Origin: Druceiella hillmani
Taxonomy: Eukaryota > Arthropoda > Insecta > Lepidoptera > Hepialidae
Assembly: GCA_039881145.1 (NCBI GenBank)
Contig: JAYKKI010000075.1
Span: 62,001 to 126,000, forward strand
Length of the DNA stretch: 64,000 nucleotides
Direction of reading: 5' to 3'
Below, piece after piece: positions 51,055 to 61,906 of this stretch; the stretch's first letter is position 1, and each line of letters opens with the position of its first letter. The notes under the pieces are model-generated. The model saw nothing but the letters and a program-made list of their open reading frames with translations, made no database searches and was not told the DNA's origin. Position numbers and translations under genes: made by a program.

Positions 51055-52130
51055 TCCTACTTCAAAAAAGGAGGAGGTTATATGTTCAGGGCATATTTTT
51101 TTACGAATGTTCAATGGTTTCTCTGAGATTTCTAGGCCTATTTGCGTGATTTTTTTTGTTTGAAAGAGGTAGTCCCATATGAGTATGGTCATGATCTGAT
51201 AATAAGGATCTGGGAATTAACAATGAAACTTTTTACCAAATGGTATGAATGGATTGTGATTCAGGATACTTGTTACTGGTAGTTGTTATTTCGCAAAATA
51301 ATTAAACTATTCACCAGGTCTGGGTTTGATGATGAGTTCTGGAGATGAACAGTGGAACTTTTTAACAGATGGTAGTAAAGCAAGCGTGATTTAAGACGTT
51401 TACTGCCGGTAGTTTTTACTTTGCACAATAACTACACCATCGACCAGGTCAGGGTCTGATGATGAATTCCAGAGAAGAACAATACAAATTTTTAACGGAT
51501 CTTAGTAAATCAATCGTGATTCAAGATATTTTCTAGTGGTTATAGCCACTTTTCCTGGATCTGATGTTGAACTTCAAATATAGAGAACGGAACTTCACAA
51601 AGGCTAACCTGTTGCTGCTACTGCTATCATTTCGCTTGTATGTTTTGTCGTTACGTTAATCGACTTTAGGCAAAGAGGTAATTATCCATATACGGACTTT
51701 TGCTCGCAATTTTTAATAAACATGCAATATTCAAAGAAAGAAAATAATTTAATGTTAGTTATAGTCTGCAAATTAATATTATTAATCACTAACAATTCTA
51801 AAAGAAAATATTTTTTCAAAACCGGCTTCAAAAAAATAAGTCCTAAAAATTTCAAAAAATAATTAACTCAAAATATGTACCTGTTTATTCATAATAAATA
51901 TCTCAATTACATATTTTAAAGTCGGTACCAACACCGGCGACCAGCTTAAACATAAATTTAATTTTACATTACAAATACACCCGCTATGAGATTAATTCGT
52001 ACAGGGAGTAATTTGAAATGAAGGTTTTAAATTTTAATTATATATTAAATAAAATTATAAATTTGTTGACAATATTAGCATCGACTTCAAAAATAAGTGA
52101 CTTAGTTATTTGTTTTGAATAAATAGTACC
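51055..52130 (+). repeat. Composite dispersed insect repeat (CTTCAAAAAAGGAGGAGG type)
   Basis: Starts CTTCAAAAAAGGAGGAGG and ATGGTTTCTCTGAGATTTCT, contains the 130-bp array annotated next, and continues to AAAACCGGCTTCAAAAAA (about 51820) and AAAGTCGGTACCAACACCGG (about 51922). These phrases are familiar from very abundant noncoding repeats of moth and butterfly genomes. I cannot assign the element class. Confidence 0.55.
51188..51600 (+). repeat. 130-bp tandem array, about 3.3 copies
   Basis: Unit starts are at 51188, 51318, 51448 and 51557 (partial); the first two intervals are exactly 130 bases and the third is 109. Each unit opens with a GTC...TCTGATGATGA-like phrase, then a GAACAATGGAACTTTTTAAC-like phrase, then GTGATTCAAGA-like text, and ends CACCAG or similar. 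Copies are clearly diverged. Confidence 0.88.
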
Positions 52131-52637
52131 TATTTTGAGTTAATTATCGCGTACCAGAAATAATGGAATGGAACCCTTATGCTATAGCACGATTGTCATC
52201 CGTCTGTTTACCAACGCTTTTTATGTTCTAAATTATAAAGGCTTTATGCATACAATTTGCCCAGGTTATTTAAAATGATAATTTGTAGCAAAAGACAAAT
52301 GAAATTTCATAAAATACAATTTTCTCGAAATCTTTAGTACACGCAAAAACTATGTAGAAATACTTCTAGCATATATATTAAGTTGACAATTGATAAATCC
52401 GACAATTTTTCCCTTCCATTTCTGGAGTGTTATACAAACTTCTTGAATATCTCGGGACAGTATATAAATAACGAGGCGCTCGATTTTCTAGTCAGTAACA
52501 AGCTGAGTTTTGATGAGCAAAGAAAAGTAAAAATTTCATAAAGATAACTTAGTGTGCTTTATAATACTCTTGCTTCGTGAATTCCGTTTATGTACCATTC
52601 ATTCCGAAAATCAGAAGGAAATTTTGGTTCCATATTA

Positions 52638-53894
52638 TTAGTTTGGCCAATAAGATTTTAGCCACAACTTCGGTGCTTTTTTCGAAAGATTCTCGAAACT
52701 TTTCGAAGGTTTTACTGTAGAGTATAAATAGATCGAAGTACAGTCAGTGAACAACAGTTAGCGCCAAAGCTTTAAATGAATTACATTAAAGATAACGGAT
52801 TTAAATCGATATTAAATGCGGATTCTATCATTTTACGAATTTCGTCTAGGTCACGATGCAAATACTGCCACAAATAATATATGTTATGCAATGGACATGT
52901 CTACGGTATTTCATGTGACGGCAAAGATTTGGCTCAGAAATTTCAGGAATGAGGACTACGATCTTGAGGACGAACCCCGTACCAGGGGTCCTGTGGAATT
53001 GGTCTTTCAATGATTACGATGCCTAATTAAGGAGGATCCTCGACTGACGGCTCGATAATTGGCAGATGAGCTTCACTGCAGTCATGACACCATCGAAATA
53101 CATCTCCATGAATTGGGACAAGTTTCAAAATACATTGTTCGAATATCTTACGAGTTGACATCATATCACCTTCGTCCCTCAGTAGAAGTTAAGTTTCAAT
53201 GTCAATAACTGTTGGCAAGTAGTAACTTCGACTGGCTGAATTAGTTAGTAACTGGCGATGAGAAGTGGGTTACGTACGCTAACCATACACGCAAACGTCA
53301 ATGGCTGGGTGTCAAAGAAAAAGAAGTTTCAGTATCCAAACCTGAAATAAGTGCCAAAAAGGTGATTCTCAAAAAGATGATTCTCAATGCTGCTGGTCAA
53401 ATAGCAAGGGCATTATTCAATGGGAGTTGCTTCCAGAGAGATCTACAATTAACGCAGATATTTAATCCGAACATTTGGACCGATTAGCTAACAAATTGAA
53501 TAGTCAAAAGGATCAAGTTTATTGTCTACATTATAACTCTAGAACACACGTTGCAAAACGTACTTGTGATAAAGTAGAGGAGCTCGGCCGGATTCTACTC
53601 ACTCATCCGCTATATTCGACGGACATTGCGACCTTCGATTACCATTTATTCAGAGCTCTAAGTAACAATTTACGTGAAAAAAAATCGACGTTAAAGAAAG
53701 TCTCCAAAAGGACTCCGCACAGTTTTCTGAATCAAAGTCACCGGAATTTTAGAAAAAGGCATATTGCTACATAGATGGCGTCAAATAGTAGATAATAAAG
53801 GTGCATACTTCAATTAAATTTAGTGTAACATATAATTTTTTTAATAAAAATTATTAACGGTAACTCTGAGTTAAAAAATTATTAGCCAACCCAA
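52638..53894 (+). mobile_element. Mariner (Tc1/mariner) transposon, full-length but dead
   Basis: Imperfect terminal inverted repeats bound the element: TTAGTTTGGCCAATAAGATT at the left, and at the right the reverse complement of TTGGGTTGGCTAATAATTTT. The length is about 1.26 kb, the usual size for mariner. A TA dinucleotide precedes the left end; the right flank reads TT, so the target duplication is no longer intact. The single transposase gene inside is a pseudogene (next entry). Confidence 0.88.
52816..53817 (+). pseudogene. Mariner transposase, multiply disabled
   Basis: The N-terminal DNA-binding part reads RILSFYEFRLGHDANTATN, then TAKIWLRNFRNEDYDLEDEP. After stops come LADELHCSHDTI and LGQVSKY, then the first catalytic block TGDEKWVTYAN (first Asp kept). 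The WELLP block and HLDRLANKL follow in another frame. The second catalytic region reads LHYNSRTHVA where mariners have a His-Asp-Asn core, so the Asp is lost. The third, HPLYSTDIATFDYHLFRAL, keeps the final D of the D,D34D triad. The C-terminus WRQIVDNKGAYFN ends at TAA 53815-53817. I count at least five in-frame stops and two frameshifts (near 53385 and 53770). A 15-bp duplicated phrase (AAAAAGGTGATTCTC, then AAAAAGATGATTCTC) lies near 53355-53384. The start was chosen at the Met before the conserved EFR. Confidence 0.9.
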
Positions 53895-53929
53895 TTTATT
53901 TAAAAAAATTAAGAAACTTTACTGAATTA

Positions 53930-54390
53930 GGTTCCGGGGTTCCTTTTTCTTTTCCTAATTGATTTGTTCCCCCAACTTTGAGGATTCTAACATACAAAGT
54001 AATTTGCTTGGCGCCATTTCTCACGACCGGATCCTATATTAATCTTAGGGTCTCCTGGCTGGTTATTTGTAGGTTGTTTTTAATCTAGTTAGCCATATGA
54101 GCCAGTCTTCGCCGGGATATTGTTTCCTCTACCGTTTCCATCAGGATGCATCACTTCAAGTTTTTTGGGTTTTTTCTTATAATATTGTCAAAGTATGTGA
54201 GTAACTATAAAACACAGCTTATCGTGACAGGTTATTATGCCAACTTCTTTGATGACATAGTCGTTGATCCGATGAGTAGTCAAAGACATCAACAGCATCA
54301 TCAACACCACATCTCGAAAGGAGATATGCATTTTTGAAAGAGTGAAAGTGAAAGTTAAAATCCACACCGTCATCACCGTGGTGTTTTGAG
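53930..54390. other. Unrecognised GC-richer segment between mariner and SINE
   Basis: Less AT-rich than its surroundings. Short frames on both strands (54146-54337 +, 54188-54376 -) have no recognisable domain. A CAT/CAN-rich stretch lies at 54283-54312. It may be a fragment of a LINE in antisense, but I could not anchor it to a motif. Confidence 0.3.
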
Positions 54391-54394
54391 CTGA

Positions 54395-54560
54395 TCACAA
54401 GGGGTACGGTTTTTGACAGCTCGGCGTATCACGAGGCCCAAGTTCGATTCCCGACTCCTTTTCAAGCGGGGCTGGATCGAAGCTCTGGTTGACTGTAAGA
54501 GATTTATTTCGTGGCAATAAATCCATCATAAGTACTAATTGTATAAATTGCATAATTAAA
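54395..54560 (+). mobile_element. tRNA-derived SINE, copy 2
   Basis: Contains AGTTCGATTCCCGACTCC near 54440, which fits the RNA polymerase III B-box (GGTTCGANTCC), preceded by GCTCGGCGTATCACGAGGC and followed by the SINE-specific body AAGCGGGGCTGGATCGAAG and TCGTGGCAATAAATCCATC. It aligns with the 18.2-kb copy through the same landmarks. An A-box could not be placed with confidence. The end is AT-rich without a clean tail. Confidence 0.75.
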
Positions 54561-55599
54561 TAATTAAACTTGATTAAGTACCCCATCATATTCCATAGAA
54601 CATGAAACAAAAATGCCATAAAAAATTAGTACGATTACTCAATTTTATATTTAACAGCAACGAGTTTGATTTTTACAATTCATGGTGTTTTTGATGTTTT
54701 AAACTTCAGAAATTCATGCCGAATAATATATTTAAATGGTGAAAATTTCAATATAATGAAATATGATATTTCTGTTAAGGGCTTTGTTAGAAATATTAAA
54801 TACCCTTCATTACTAAACTTTTACGTCTAAATATGTATCGGACACACGTAGTACGAGTTCTATTCCTGTTTAAGAGGTATTCCATCTTCAGTCTTTTTTT
54901 GGTTAATAAACACAAGGTCCTGCCACAAAAACTTATAGCAAGAAAACTTGGCTGAATTTTCTACTGGACGAAGTATAATATGATTTCTGGACATGCTTGA
55001 TGTAGATAATAAGTGTAATGCTCCCAAATTTTCTCTCCCCCGATCATTATACTTACTCTCCTTATCTCGAACGATACTATTTCTATGAAAGGTCATTCAC
55101 AATTTATTCCACCAAATTGTGGAAGAAGTTACATACGAAATGTTCCCTCCATATACACGTTTATCATCCCAAAAAGTCGTGCCCCTCGTAGTTTCCTTTA
55201 ATACCTGACTTACTTTCTTCCCCTATCCCACTCACTTCTTCCATCCCACATAATTTGTAGTATATTAAAGTGTGCATGTATGTGAATATGTCTATATTAT
55301 ATATGTGATATGTCCTTTATTATATATATGATATGTCTGATATGTATGATATGTTGAATGTAAATGCATGAGTTATTCATTTAATTAGGTAAACAGTCTA
55401 CTTCAGTTAACCACAATATCAATCTACTAGTAATCTTGTTAGCTACAAGATATTGTTTTCGTAGCAAAGTGTCTACTATGTATATCAACTGTATACATTA
55501 AGATCTGCAAATAAGTAAATGAATAACACACAAATAAATAATAAAGTTATAATAAAACTATCTACACTATGGCTGTGTCAATGACACCCCCATCAAACG
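54561..55599. other. Unannotated AT-rich DNA
   Basis: No gene recognised. A run of near-repeated ATGTGATATGTC/ATGATATGTC phrases lies at about 55300-55355. Confidence 0.5.
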
Positions 55600-55815
55600 A
55601 ACAATTTAAAAGCGCTTTCATCTCGTATTCCACGTTCTATCGATATTTTATCCGGTTTACCGATTAAGGTGAGCTTTCCTGAACAGAAACGTTATTCCAA
55701 TATTCTACTCAGCTGATAAAAGTCACGTACAGAGTCACGTAGGTTTTATTTTAGCGCTGTGCTAGATTTATTATGAGAGCTTACGAAAGTTCTACGCGGT
55801 AACATAAGTACAGTA
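55600..55815 (+). repeat. Dispersed repeat 'C', copy 6
   Basis: Contains CGTATTCCACGTTCTATCGA, TTACCGATTAAGGTGAGCTT and GCGCTGTGCTAGATTTATTA. It is the closest relative, inverted, of the copy at 50.7 kb. Confidence 0.75.
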
Positions 55816-56600
55816 TAAGTGCATTAAAAACGTCACTTGTTGAAATTTTGTTTTAAGTTATTTTACATCTCAATTTTTTGTGGGATATCTGTGTGGCTAG
55901 TAGAATTAAATTTTTTTTAATAAACCAAACATTTTATTAACCCGTACAAAGGCATCAATTTTAAAATTTAATTAAAAATAAAAACAAATCATTTTGTACA
56001 TTATTACTTAAGTTAAACGATAAATTGGAAAAATATTGAAAACTAATCTCGGAAATAATTGAGCATTTTAACAAAATTACAAGTATAATAAACATAACAA
56101 ATCATTAGGATGATCATTAGGTGGAATTTGAAAAATTTAAATAATTAACGAAACTACCTATATACCGACACATTTATACGAAGTAATGTTACAATTATTT
56201 AGGTGTATTTGAAATTAAATGATTTTTTATTTAACATTGAGCTCGCAGTAACTTAAATAAGGTGAAAATTATTGTCGTAAAGCATTAGGAATGAAATTTA
56301 AAACAAATCTATGCAAATAGTGCATATTTTACTGAACAATACAGTTGTTTTATTCTATTAGAGAAACTTTCTTTTTTGTATCATTTTCTTTTTATTATAA
56401 TAAAATTAAGTAAGAGTTTCTTATAAACATGGTTTTATCCAGTCACAAACTTCAACAACTTTTTTATTGTATACGGTATACTCTTATTTATCCTTAAAAT
56501 TTATATTGCTTAATACTCCCATATAAATTTAGAATGTGTTCACGAATAATTAAACATTTTATTGGTATACAAAAGATTTCATAATCTATATCTTACGTAA
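55816..56600. other. Unannotated AT-rich DNA
   Basis: No gene recognised; may include the decayed 3' flank or LTR of the adjacent minus-strand copia relic, but no LTR pair was identified. Confidence 0.45.
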
Positions 56601-57244
56601 TTAAAATTCATTAAGCGATAAAACTTTGGTGAGAAAATCAGCCAATTGACATGAGTTTCCAATATATTCAATATAGATCACTTTCTGTTCAATCTTTTCC
56701 CTAATAAAATTATAACGTATATCAATATGAAAACTTTCCATATTTATTTTTATCTTTGTGCTTCATGAAATAAACATGGCAATAACTCGTAGCATATTTG
56801 TTAAATAAAACATAGTAACTCTTTAGTGATACTGATGATTCTTCCATGGAACCACAAATATCACTATAGACTGTATTACTTGCTTGAGTTGTGCCCCTCG
56901 TTAATTTCTTAAATGGTAATCTAACCTGTTTGCCATACTGACATGCTTCGCGTATGAAATTATCATTACCAATCAATTTAATAGGAATTACTACCGTTTT
57001 TTCACACGTTTTAGAGTTCTTAAACATTTAAGTTCCCCCAAGGCTCATGCCATACTTTGATATCTGTCTGCACAATATTACAGCTTTCTTGTGTAATTGT
57101 TTTTATTTCCAACTCATAAAGATTATTTCCTTTCATATATGAACATATGACCACTGTATTACCTTTCCTTATTTGAGCAATTTCACTATTTCTCTTCTGG
57201 TTTCTGTTTTTTAGAGAATAAATTTCTATGTAATTCAGGCACAC
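56601..57244 (-). pseudogene. Ty1/copia pol relic with internal deletion (integrase joined to RNase H end)
   Basis: Read from 57244 leftwards: the pre-integrase zinc region has KGNNLYELEIKTITQE and DIKVWHEPWGNLNV. After a frame change come REACQYGKQVRLPFKK and YSDICGSME, holding the first integrase catalytic Asp, then YYVLFNKYATSYCHVYFMKH. Then, without the rest of the integrase or any reverse transcriptase, comes HIDIRYNFIREKIEQKVIYI with ADFLTKVLSL, the C-terminal end of copia RNase H, stopping at 56601. The order is correct but more than half of pol is missing between about 56760 and 56745. The zinc site is damaged: GHLN reads GNLN, and the first Cys of the C-x-x-C pair is Arg. The second integrase Asp is also lost. 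At least two frameshifts are present. Confidence 0.85.
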
Positions 57245-57939
57245 GTAATGTCAAGTGTCAAAGTGAAATGTCACTTATCTGTTTCAAAAAACTAGGAAAC
57301 ACGCGTACATAGTAATTAAAATACAAATTATTTTATTTTACATTGTGTTTGTATTCACCTAAATTTTATGTTCAAAGTGTCTCTCCCGTACTTAACGCAA
57401 CAGACGACTTTCTCAACCAACGACAATTGTTTTGACTTGAGTAATCTACAACAGTGTCTAGTATTTGAATGTAGCTCCCTTCCTTTCTTATATGAATTAG
57501 CACACTTTCTTCCATACTTATACCACCTAATATCACTGAAATTATGGGTATATTCTCTTTTGTAATTGCATAATAATAACTTGGTTGAGGTGCATTCTGA
57601 GGGTATACTAATACCATGTCCAACACATTCACCAGCAATAAGAAACGACATATTCCTAATTCCACTTACTCCATATCACAAATAACAAATTATTTAACAA
57701 AAACCAGAGACGCGAATTCGTTTAATGCGAATATCAAAGCCTAACTTTCAAAAACATTCAAACGTTTTCTGTCGAAGAAATATCTGAGGGTTGCCATATT
57801 AAATAATAAATAATTCACAAAGATTGAATTTGAAATAAGCAATTAAAATAATATAATATGATCAATGAGAAGCGAATAATATTTATCTAAACGCTACCCA
57901 TGATTACAGATTTAAGTGGCGAACTTTCCGTACTTTACA

Positions 57940-57941
<2 letters not shown>
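57245..57941. other. Flank of the copia relic, no confident element
   Basis: On the minus strand two overlapping open frames (57355-57651 and 57372-57665) precede the pol relic. They could be decayed gag/protease or unrelated; no zinc knuckle or Asp-Ser-Gly protease motif is seen. No LTR was identified. Confidence 0.35.

Positions 57942-58018
<77 letters not shown>
57942..58018. repeat. (TA)n-(TG)n compound microsatellite
   Basis: About 55 bp of TA followed by about ten TG units. Confidence 0.95.
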
Positions 58019-58463
58019 ATTCTAATGAAACAAAATATTATATTGATATTTTGAAAATAGATCTTAATATGTTCAATTAATACCAGTAAACAAGGTTTTA
58101 TACCTAATCTAATTATTTAGTTATTAAGCAATATTGAAAAATTTCTATCAAAAATATTTAGGACTGATCTTCCATAATTCATAGTTATGCATTATTATTA
58201 ACGGCTATTCGACAGTATTTTCTTCCTCTGGTAAAACTCTTTATACAAATTTTAACAATTTATGACTTCAAACAGTGATTTACATAAAAGAAAATATTCC
58301 TAATCCCTTAAAATATGACTGGATGCTATGGAAAATAATTTACCGCACATATCATAAAAGTATGAAATCGAAGAAGCTACTGCCGGTACTTAGTGCGGTC
58401 TCAATATTTGCGTCCCAAAGTGATCTAAAATTGCATTACCTAATTTTTTCTCGTAGATGAAAT

Positions 58464-59756
58464 AACATTACCTGCCGGTCAAAGATTTTTTTGTGCCTTG
58501 CCTCTCCGTACTCCTTTTATCCCTCACCTATTACTTGTATTGTTTTTTTTACCTTCATATTAATTATATTGTATTTATACCTTTGATATCGGATTGTATA
58601 CCTAAAAATAAATATATTTATGCATATTATTCATAAATATTTTTTTTAGCACCTAAATCGATCATTACAGTTTTCTGCTGGACTAATCCATCTCACTAGT
58701 CGTAATTTCATGGAATCTAAATGATAACTGCTGTAAGAAGTTTAACAAAATAAATAAAAATGATATAATAATATAAAGCAGGCAATTGCTCCATTTTAAA
58801 AATTATACCTGCCACGAACCGTATAAGTTTTTACAAAAACATTGCGAAACTTCCATTTGCTCGGAAGTTGAGCTTTAAGGGCCGCCGTCAGCGCCGGCGA
58901 GCCATCTGTGCTCTTACAAAGTTGCTCTTGGTACTTCCTTCCGATTGACACGCCGCAAGCGTTTCTGATGTAAGCAGACGATTGCTGTAACGTGCGGCGT
59001 GTTTATGGAGTAAATTGTATTCATATACGTACTGTAGTATAACATAACCGTCGGATATCTTTGTTGATGACTGAAATAATTAACTTATTTTGATGGGAAA
59101 ATATAAGTTTTCACGCATTTTACTTTAATTTTCTTTATATGTTATAGATTAGCTTTCTAAACCGGCTGTGCCATATTAATATATTAAATTGTACTCAGAA
59201 ATTTGATAAAAACTACGCAAAGATAAAACTCTTGTATATTTGCAGTTTAATACATGCTTCACGAAGTTTATTTATTAAATTTGACTTTATGTTATTCGTA
59301 TAGAGTTTTGTACATAAAAAGAGATATAAACGAAACACTGCTAACGTATCAGTCCGTGTATCTGGCTATCACAGCCGTTTTCCTTAGAAAGCGTTTTGCA
59401 CAATACTAAAACATTTATTTCGTAGTACTTGAATACTCTTTATTTCGTATAAATATTAATTGAAAGATAATAACTTACTTTCGCACCACCGTGAGCATGG
59501 CCCACCAGGACAGATGCCGTCCAGGATTTAGTTCAGTCAATCACAGAGCCTAGCGCGGCGTCTCTGTCTTGATTAGTAATTAAATTCATTATTTTACCCA
59601 CGTCTTCACAACTCGGCGCTCGAAGAAGCAATAACACCGCGAGGGCGCGCGTCTGCACCTTAATACTCTATCGTATTACAATATACAATTTTACTTTACC
59701 TTTGTACTTTACCTTGAATATTCATTATCTATACAATGGAACATTGAATTTTTTTA
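58464..59756 (+). repeat. Foldback left arm
   Basis: Outer end TAACATTACCTGCCGGTC; inner end TATACAATGGAACATTGAAT. It contains two GC-rich islands: 58860-59010, with an embedded 10-bp stem (ACACGCCGCA 58948-58957 with 58993-59002), and 59490-59670 (GGATTTAGTTCAGTCAATCA, CTCGGCGCTCGAAGAAG, GGGCGCGCGTCTGCACC). A GATATAAACGAAACACTGCT phrase near 59325 is related to dispersed insect repeats. Confidence 0.88.
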
Positions 59757-60204
59757 TGTGTCGTGTCTACATCATTCGGCACGAACGACTTATATAAGGA
59801 TTCTGAAGATGTTTTTAAAAATGTCCACATAAAAAATGTTCACCCTATCTCCCATTCTATATCGAAACCTCTAAAGTTAAAATAATTAAAAAACAACATT
59901 ACTAGAAATTTATCTAAAATTTACCCGAAAATTATTACGATTCAAAGTTTTAAAGCCCCTGAAATATTCACTATATTTTTACGTATAATATATATACTTA
60001 CTATATTTAAATGGCGAAAATTAATATTATAACAGATAATAAATCTGTTATAATATTATTTTTCGTATTAACTACATATGCATCAACGCAGCTTAACTAT
60101 TAGAACAAATATTTTTTTGTGCGTAATCACGCTCGCGTGACCCTTGTTTACCTAGCTATTGGTTTTAGTGGAATTTGCGGTAAATGATTAATTATATTGT
60201 GATT
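59757..60204. other. Foldback spacer, left part
   Basis: AT-rich with no gene. Contains a perfect hairpin at 60023-60057 (AATATTATAACAGAT paired with its complement around AATAA). Confidence 0.7.
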
Positions 60205-60603
60205 TTTAGCAGGTTGTTGGGGACTTGTTGTTGTATTGTTATTGGTAACAGACTGTTAGATACTTGTTGCTGTTATGTTGTGCTTGTTAGCAAGCTATTG
60301 CACACTTGTTTTTGTTGTTTTATCGTGATTGTTGACAGGGTGTGAGACTCTTGTTATATCGTGATTGTTACCAAGCTGGTAGACACTTGTTGTATCTTGA
60401 TTGTTAGCAGGATGTTAGGCACTTATTGTTGTATTGCGATTGTTAGCAAACTATTACACGCTTGTTGTTACATCGGGATTGCTAGCAGGCTGTTAGACAT
60501 TTGTTGTTGTTCTATCGAAATTGCTAGCAGTTTGTTAGACACTTGTTGTTTTTATTGCATCGTGATTGTTAGCAAGCTGTTAAACACTTCTTGTTGTTTT
60601 AGT
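60205..60603 (+). repeat. ~40-bp minisatellite, about ten diverged units
   Basis: Units of 36-45 bp follow the pattern TTAGCAAGCTGTTAGACACT, then TGTTGTTG, a variable TTTTATC spacer, then GTGATTG. Unit starts are near 60205, 60245, 60286, 60331, 60367, 60403, 60442, 60481, 60523 and 60568. The variability lies mainly in the number of TTG/TTT triplets. A 90-codon frame (60361-60633) gives a repetitive SKLLDTCC peptide by virtue of the repeat and is not called a gene. Confidence 0.88.
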
Positions 60604-60604
60604 A

Positions 60605-61906
60605 TTAAAAAAACTCGATGTTCCATTGTATAGATAATGAATATTCAAGGTAAAGTAAAATTGTATATTATATTACGATAAATTATTAAGGTGCAGACGC
60701 GCGCCCTCCCCACGTTCTTACTTCTTCGAGCGCCGAGTTGTGAAGACGTGGGTAAAATAATTATTCAAGACTGAGACGCCGCGCTGGGCTATGTGATTGG
60801 CTGAACTAAATCCTGGACGGCGTCTGCGTGTTGGGCCATGTTCACAGTGTTGCAAAAGTAAGTTATTATCTTTCAATTAATATTTATACTAAATAAAAAG
60901 AATTCAAGTACTACGAAAGAAATGCTTTATATTTGTACAAAATTTGAAATTGCTAAATAAAACGGTTTCTAAGGAAAACAGCTGTGATAGGCAGATAAAC
61001 GGACATATATATTAGCAGGGTTCCGTTTATATCTCTTTTGATGTAGAAAACCCTATTCGAATAACATAGTCAAATTTATTAAATAAACTTAGTGAAGTAT
61101 GAATTATATTGCAAACATACAAGAGTTTTATCTGTGCGTAGTTTTTATCAGATTTCTACGAACAGTTTTCATAATTATTTAATTATGAACAAATTTTAGA
61201 AAATTACACCATTCGTGAAATAGATTAATATGGCATAGCTAGTTTTGAAAGCTAATCTATAACATATAAAGAAAATAAAGGTCAAATGCATGAAAACTTA
61301 TATTTTTCCATGAAAATAAGCTAATTATTTCAGTCATCGACAAATATATCCGACCGTTATGTTATACTGCACTACGTATATGAATACAATTTAATCCATA
61401 AACACGCCGCACGTTACGGCAATCGTCTGCTTACATCGGAAACGCTTGCGGCGTGTCAAGCGGAAGGAAGTACCAAGAGCAACTTTGTAAGAGCACAGAT
61501 GTCTCGCCGGTGCCGACGGCGGCGCTTAAAGCTCAACTTCCGAGCGACCAGAAGCTTTGCAATGTTCTTATGAAAACTTGTACGGTTTGTGCCAGGTATA
61601 ATTTTTGAAGTAGAGAAATTGCATGCTTTATATTATTATGTTATTTTTATTTATTTTGTTAAACTTCTTACAGCAGTGATCTTTTAGATTCCATGAAATT
61701 ACGACTAGTGAGATGTATTAATCTAGCAGAAAACTGTAATGATCGATTTAGGTTTAGATTTATGCATAGGTATATAATTCGATATCAAAGGTATAAATAA
61801 ATACAAAATAATTAATAAAAACAACATTACAAGTAACAGGTGAGGGATAGAGGGAGTACTGAGAGGCGAGGCACAAAAGGGACTTTAACTCGCAGGACAA
61901 TGATTA
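60605..61906 (-). repeat. Foldback right arm
   Basis: Reverse complement of the left arm: begins TAAAAAAACTCGATGTTCCA and ends GAGGCACAAAAGGGACTTTA, then CGCAGGACAATGATTA. It keeps both GC-rich islands and the ACACGCCGCA/TGCGGCGTGT stem (61402-61411 with 61447-61456). It lacks a 13-bp TTTGTACTTTACC duplication present in the left arm near 59701. Confidence 0.88.

Larger units (their letters stand above)
58464..61906. mobile_element. Large foldback structure, 3.4 kb
   Basis: Two long inverted arms (58464-59756 and 60605-61906, about 1.3 kb each) flank an 848-bp spacer. Complementarity runs nearly the whole length of both arms, at roughly 85 percent identity by eye with small indels. No transposase or other protein is encoded. 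The spacer has a 15-bp perfect hairpin and a ~40-bp minisatellite. Long arms without coding capacity resemble foldback (FB/Galileo-like) non-autonomous DNA transposons. Alternatively these could be two copies of one repeat inserted head-to-head. No target duplication was found at the outer ends. Confidence 0.75.

Noticed and set aside
57355..57665. Minus-strand frames upstream of the copia relic, one ending in VALSTGE, which recalls the RNase H motif VALSTTEAE
   Set aside because: It would lie before the integrase, the wrong order, and the rest of the frame shows no RNase H text; left unassigned.
60361..60633. 90-codon Cys-rich frame with a repeated SKLLDTCC peptide
   Set aside because: Generated by the minisatellite; unit lengths are not multiples of three throughout, so the frame is accidental.
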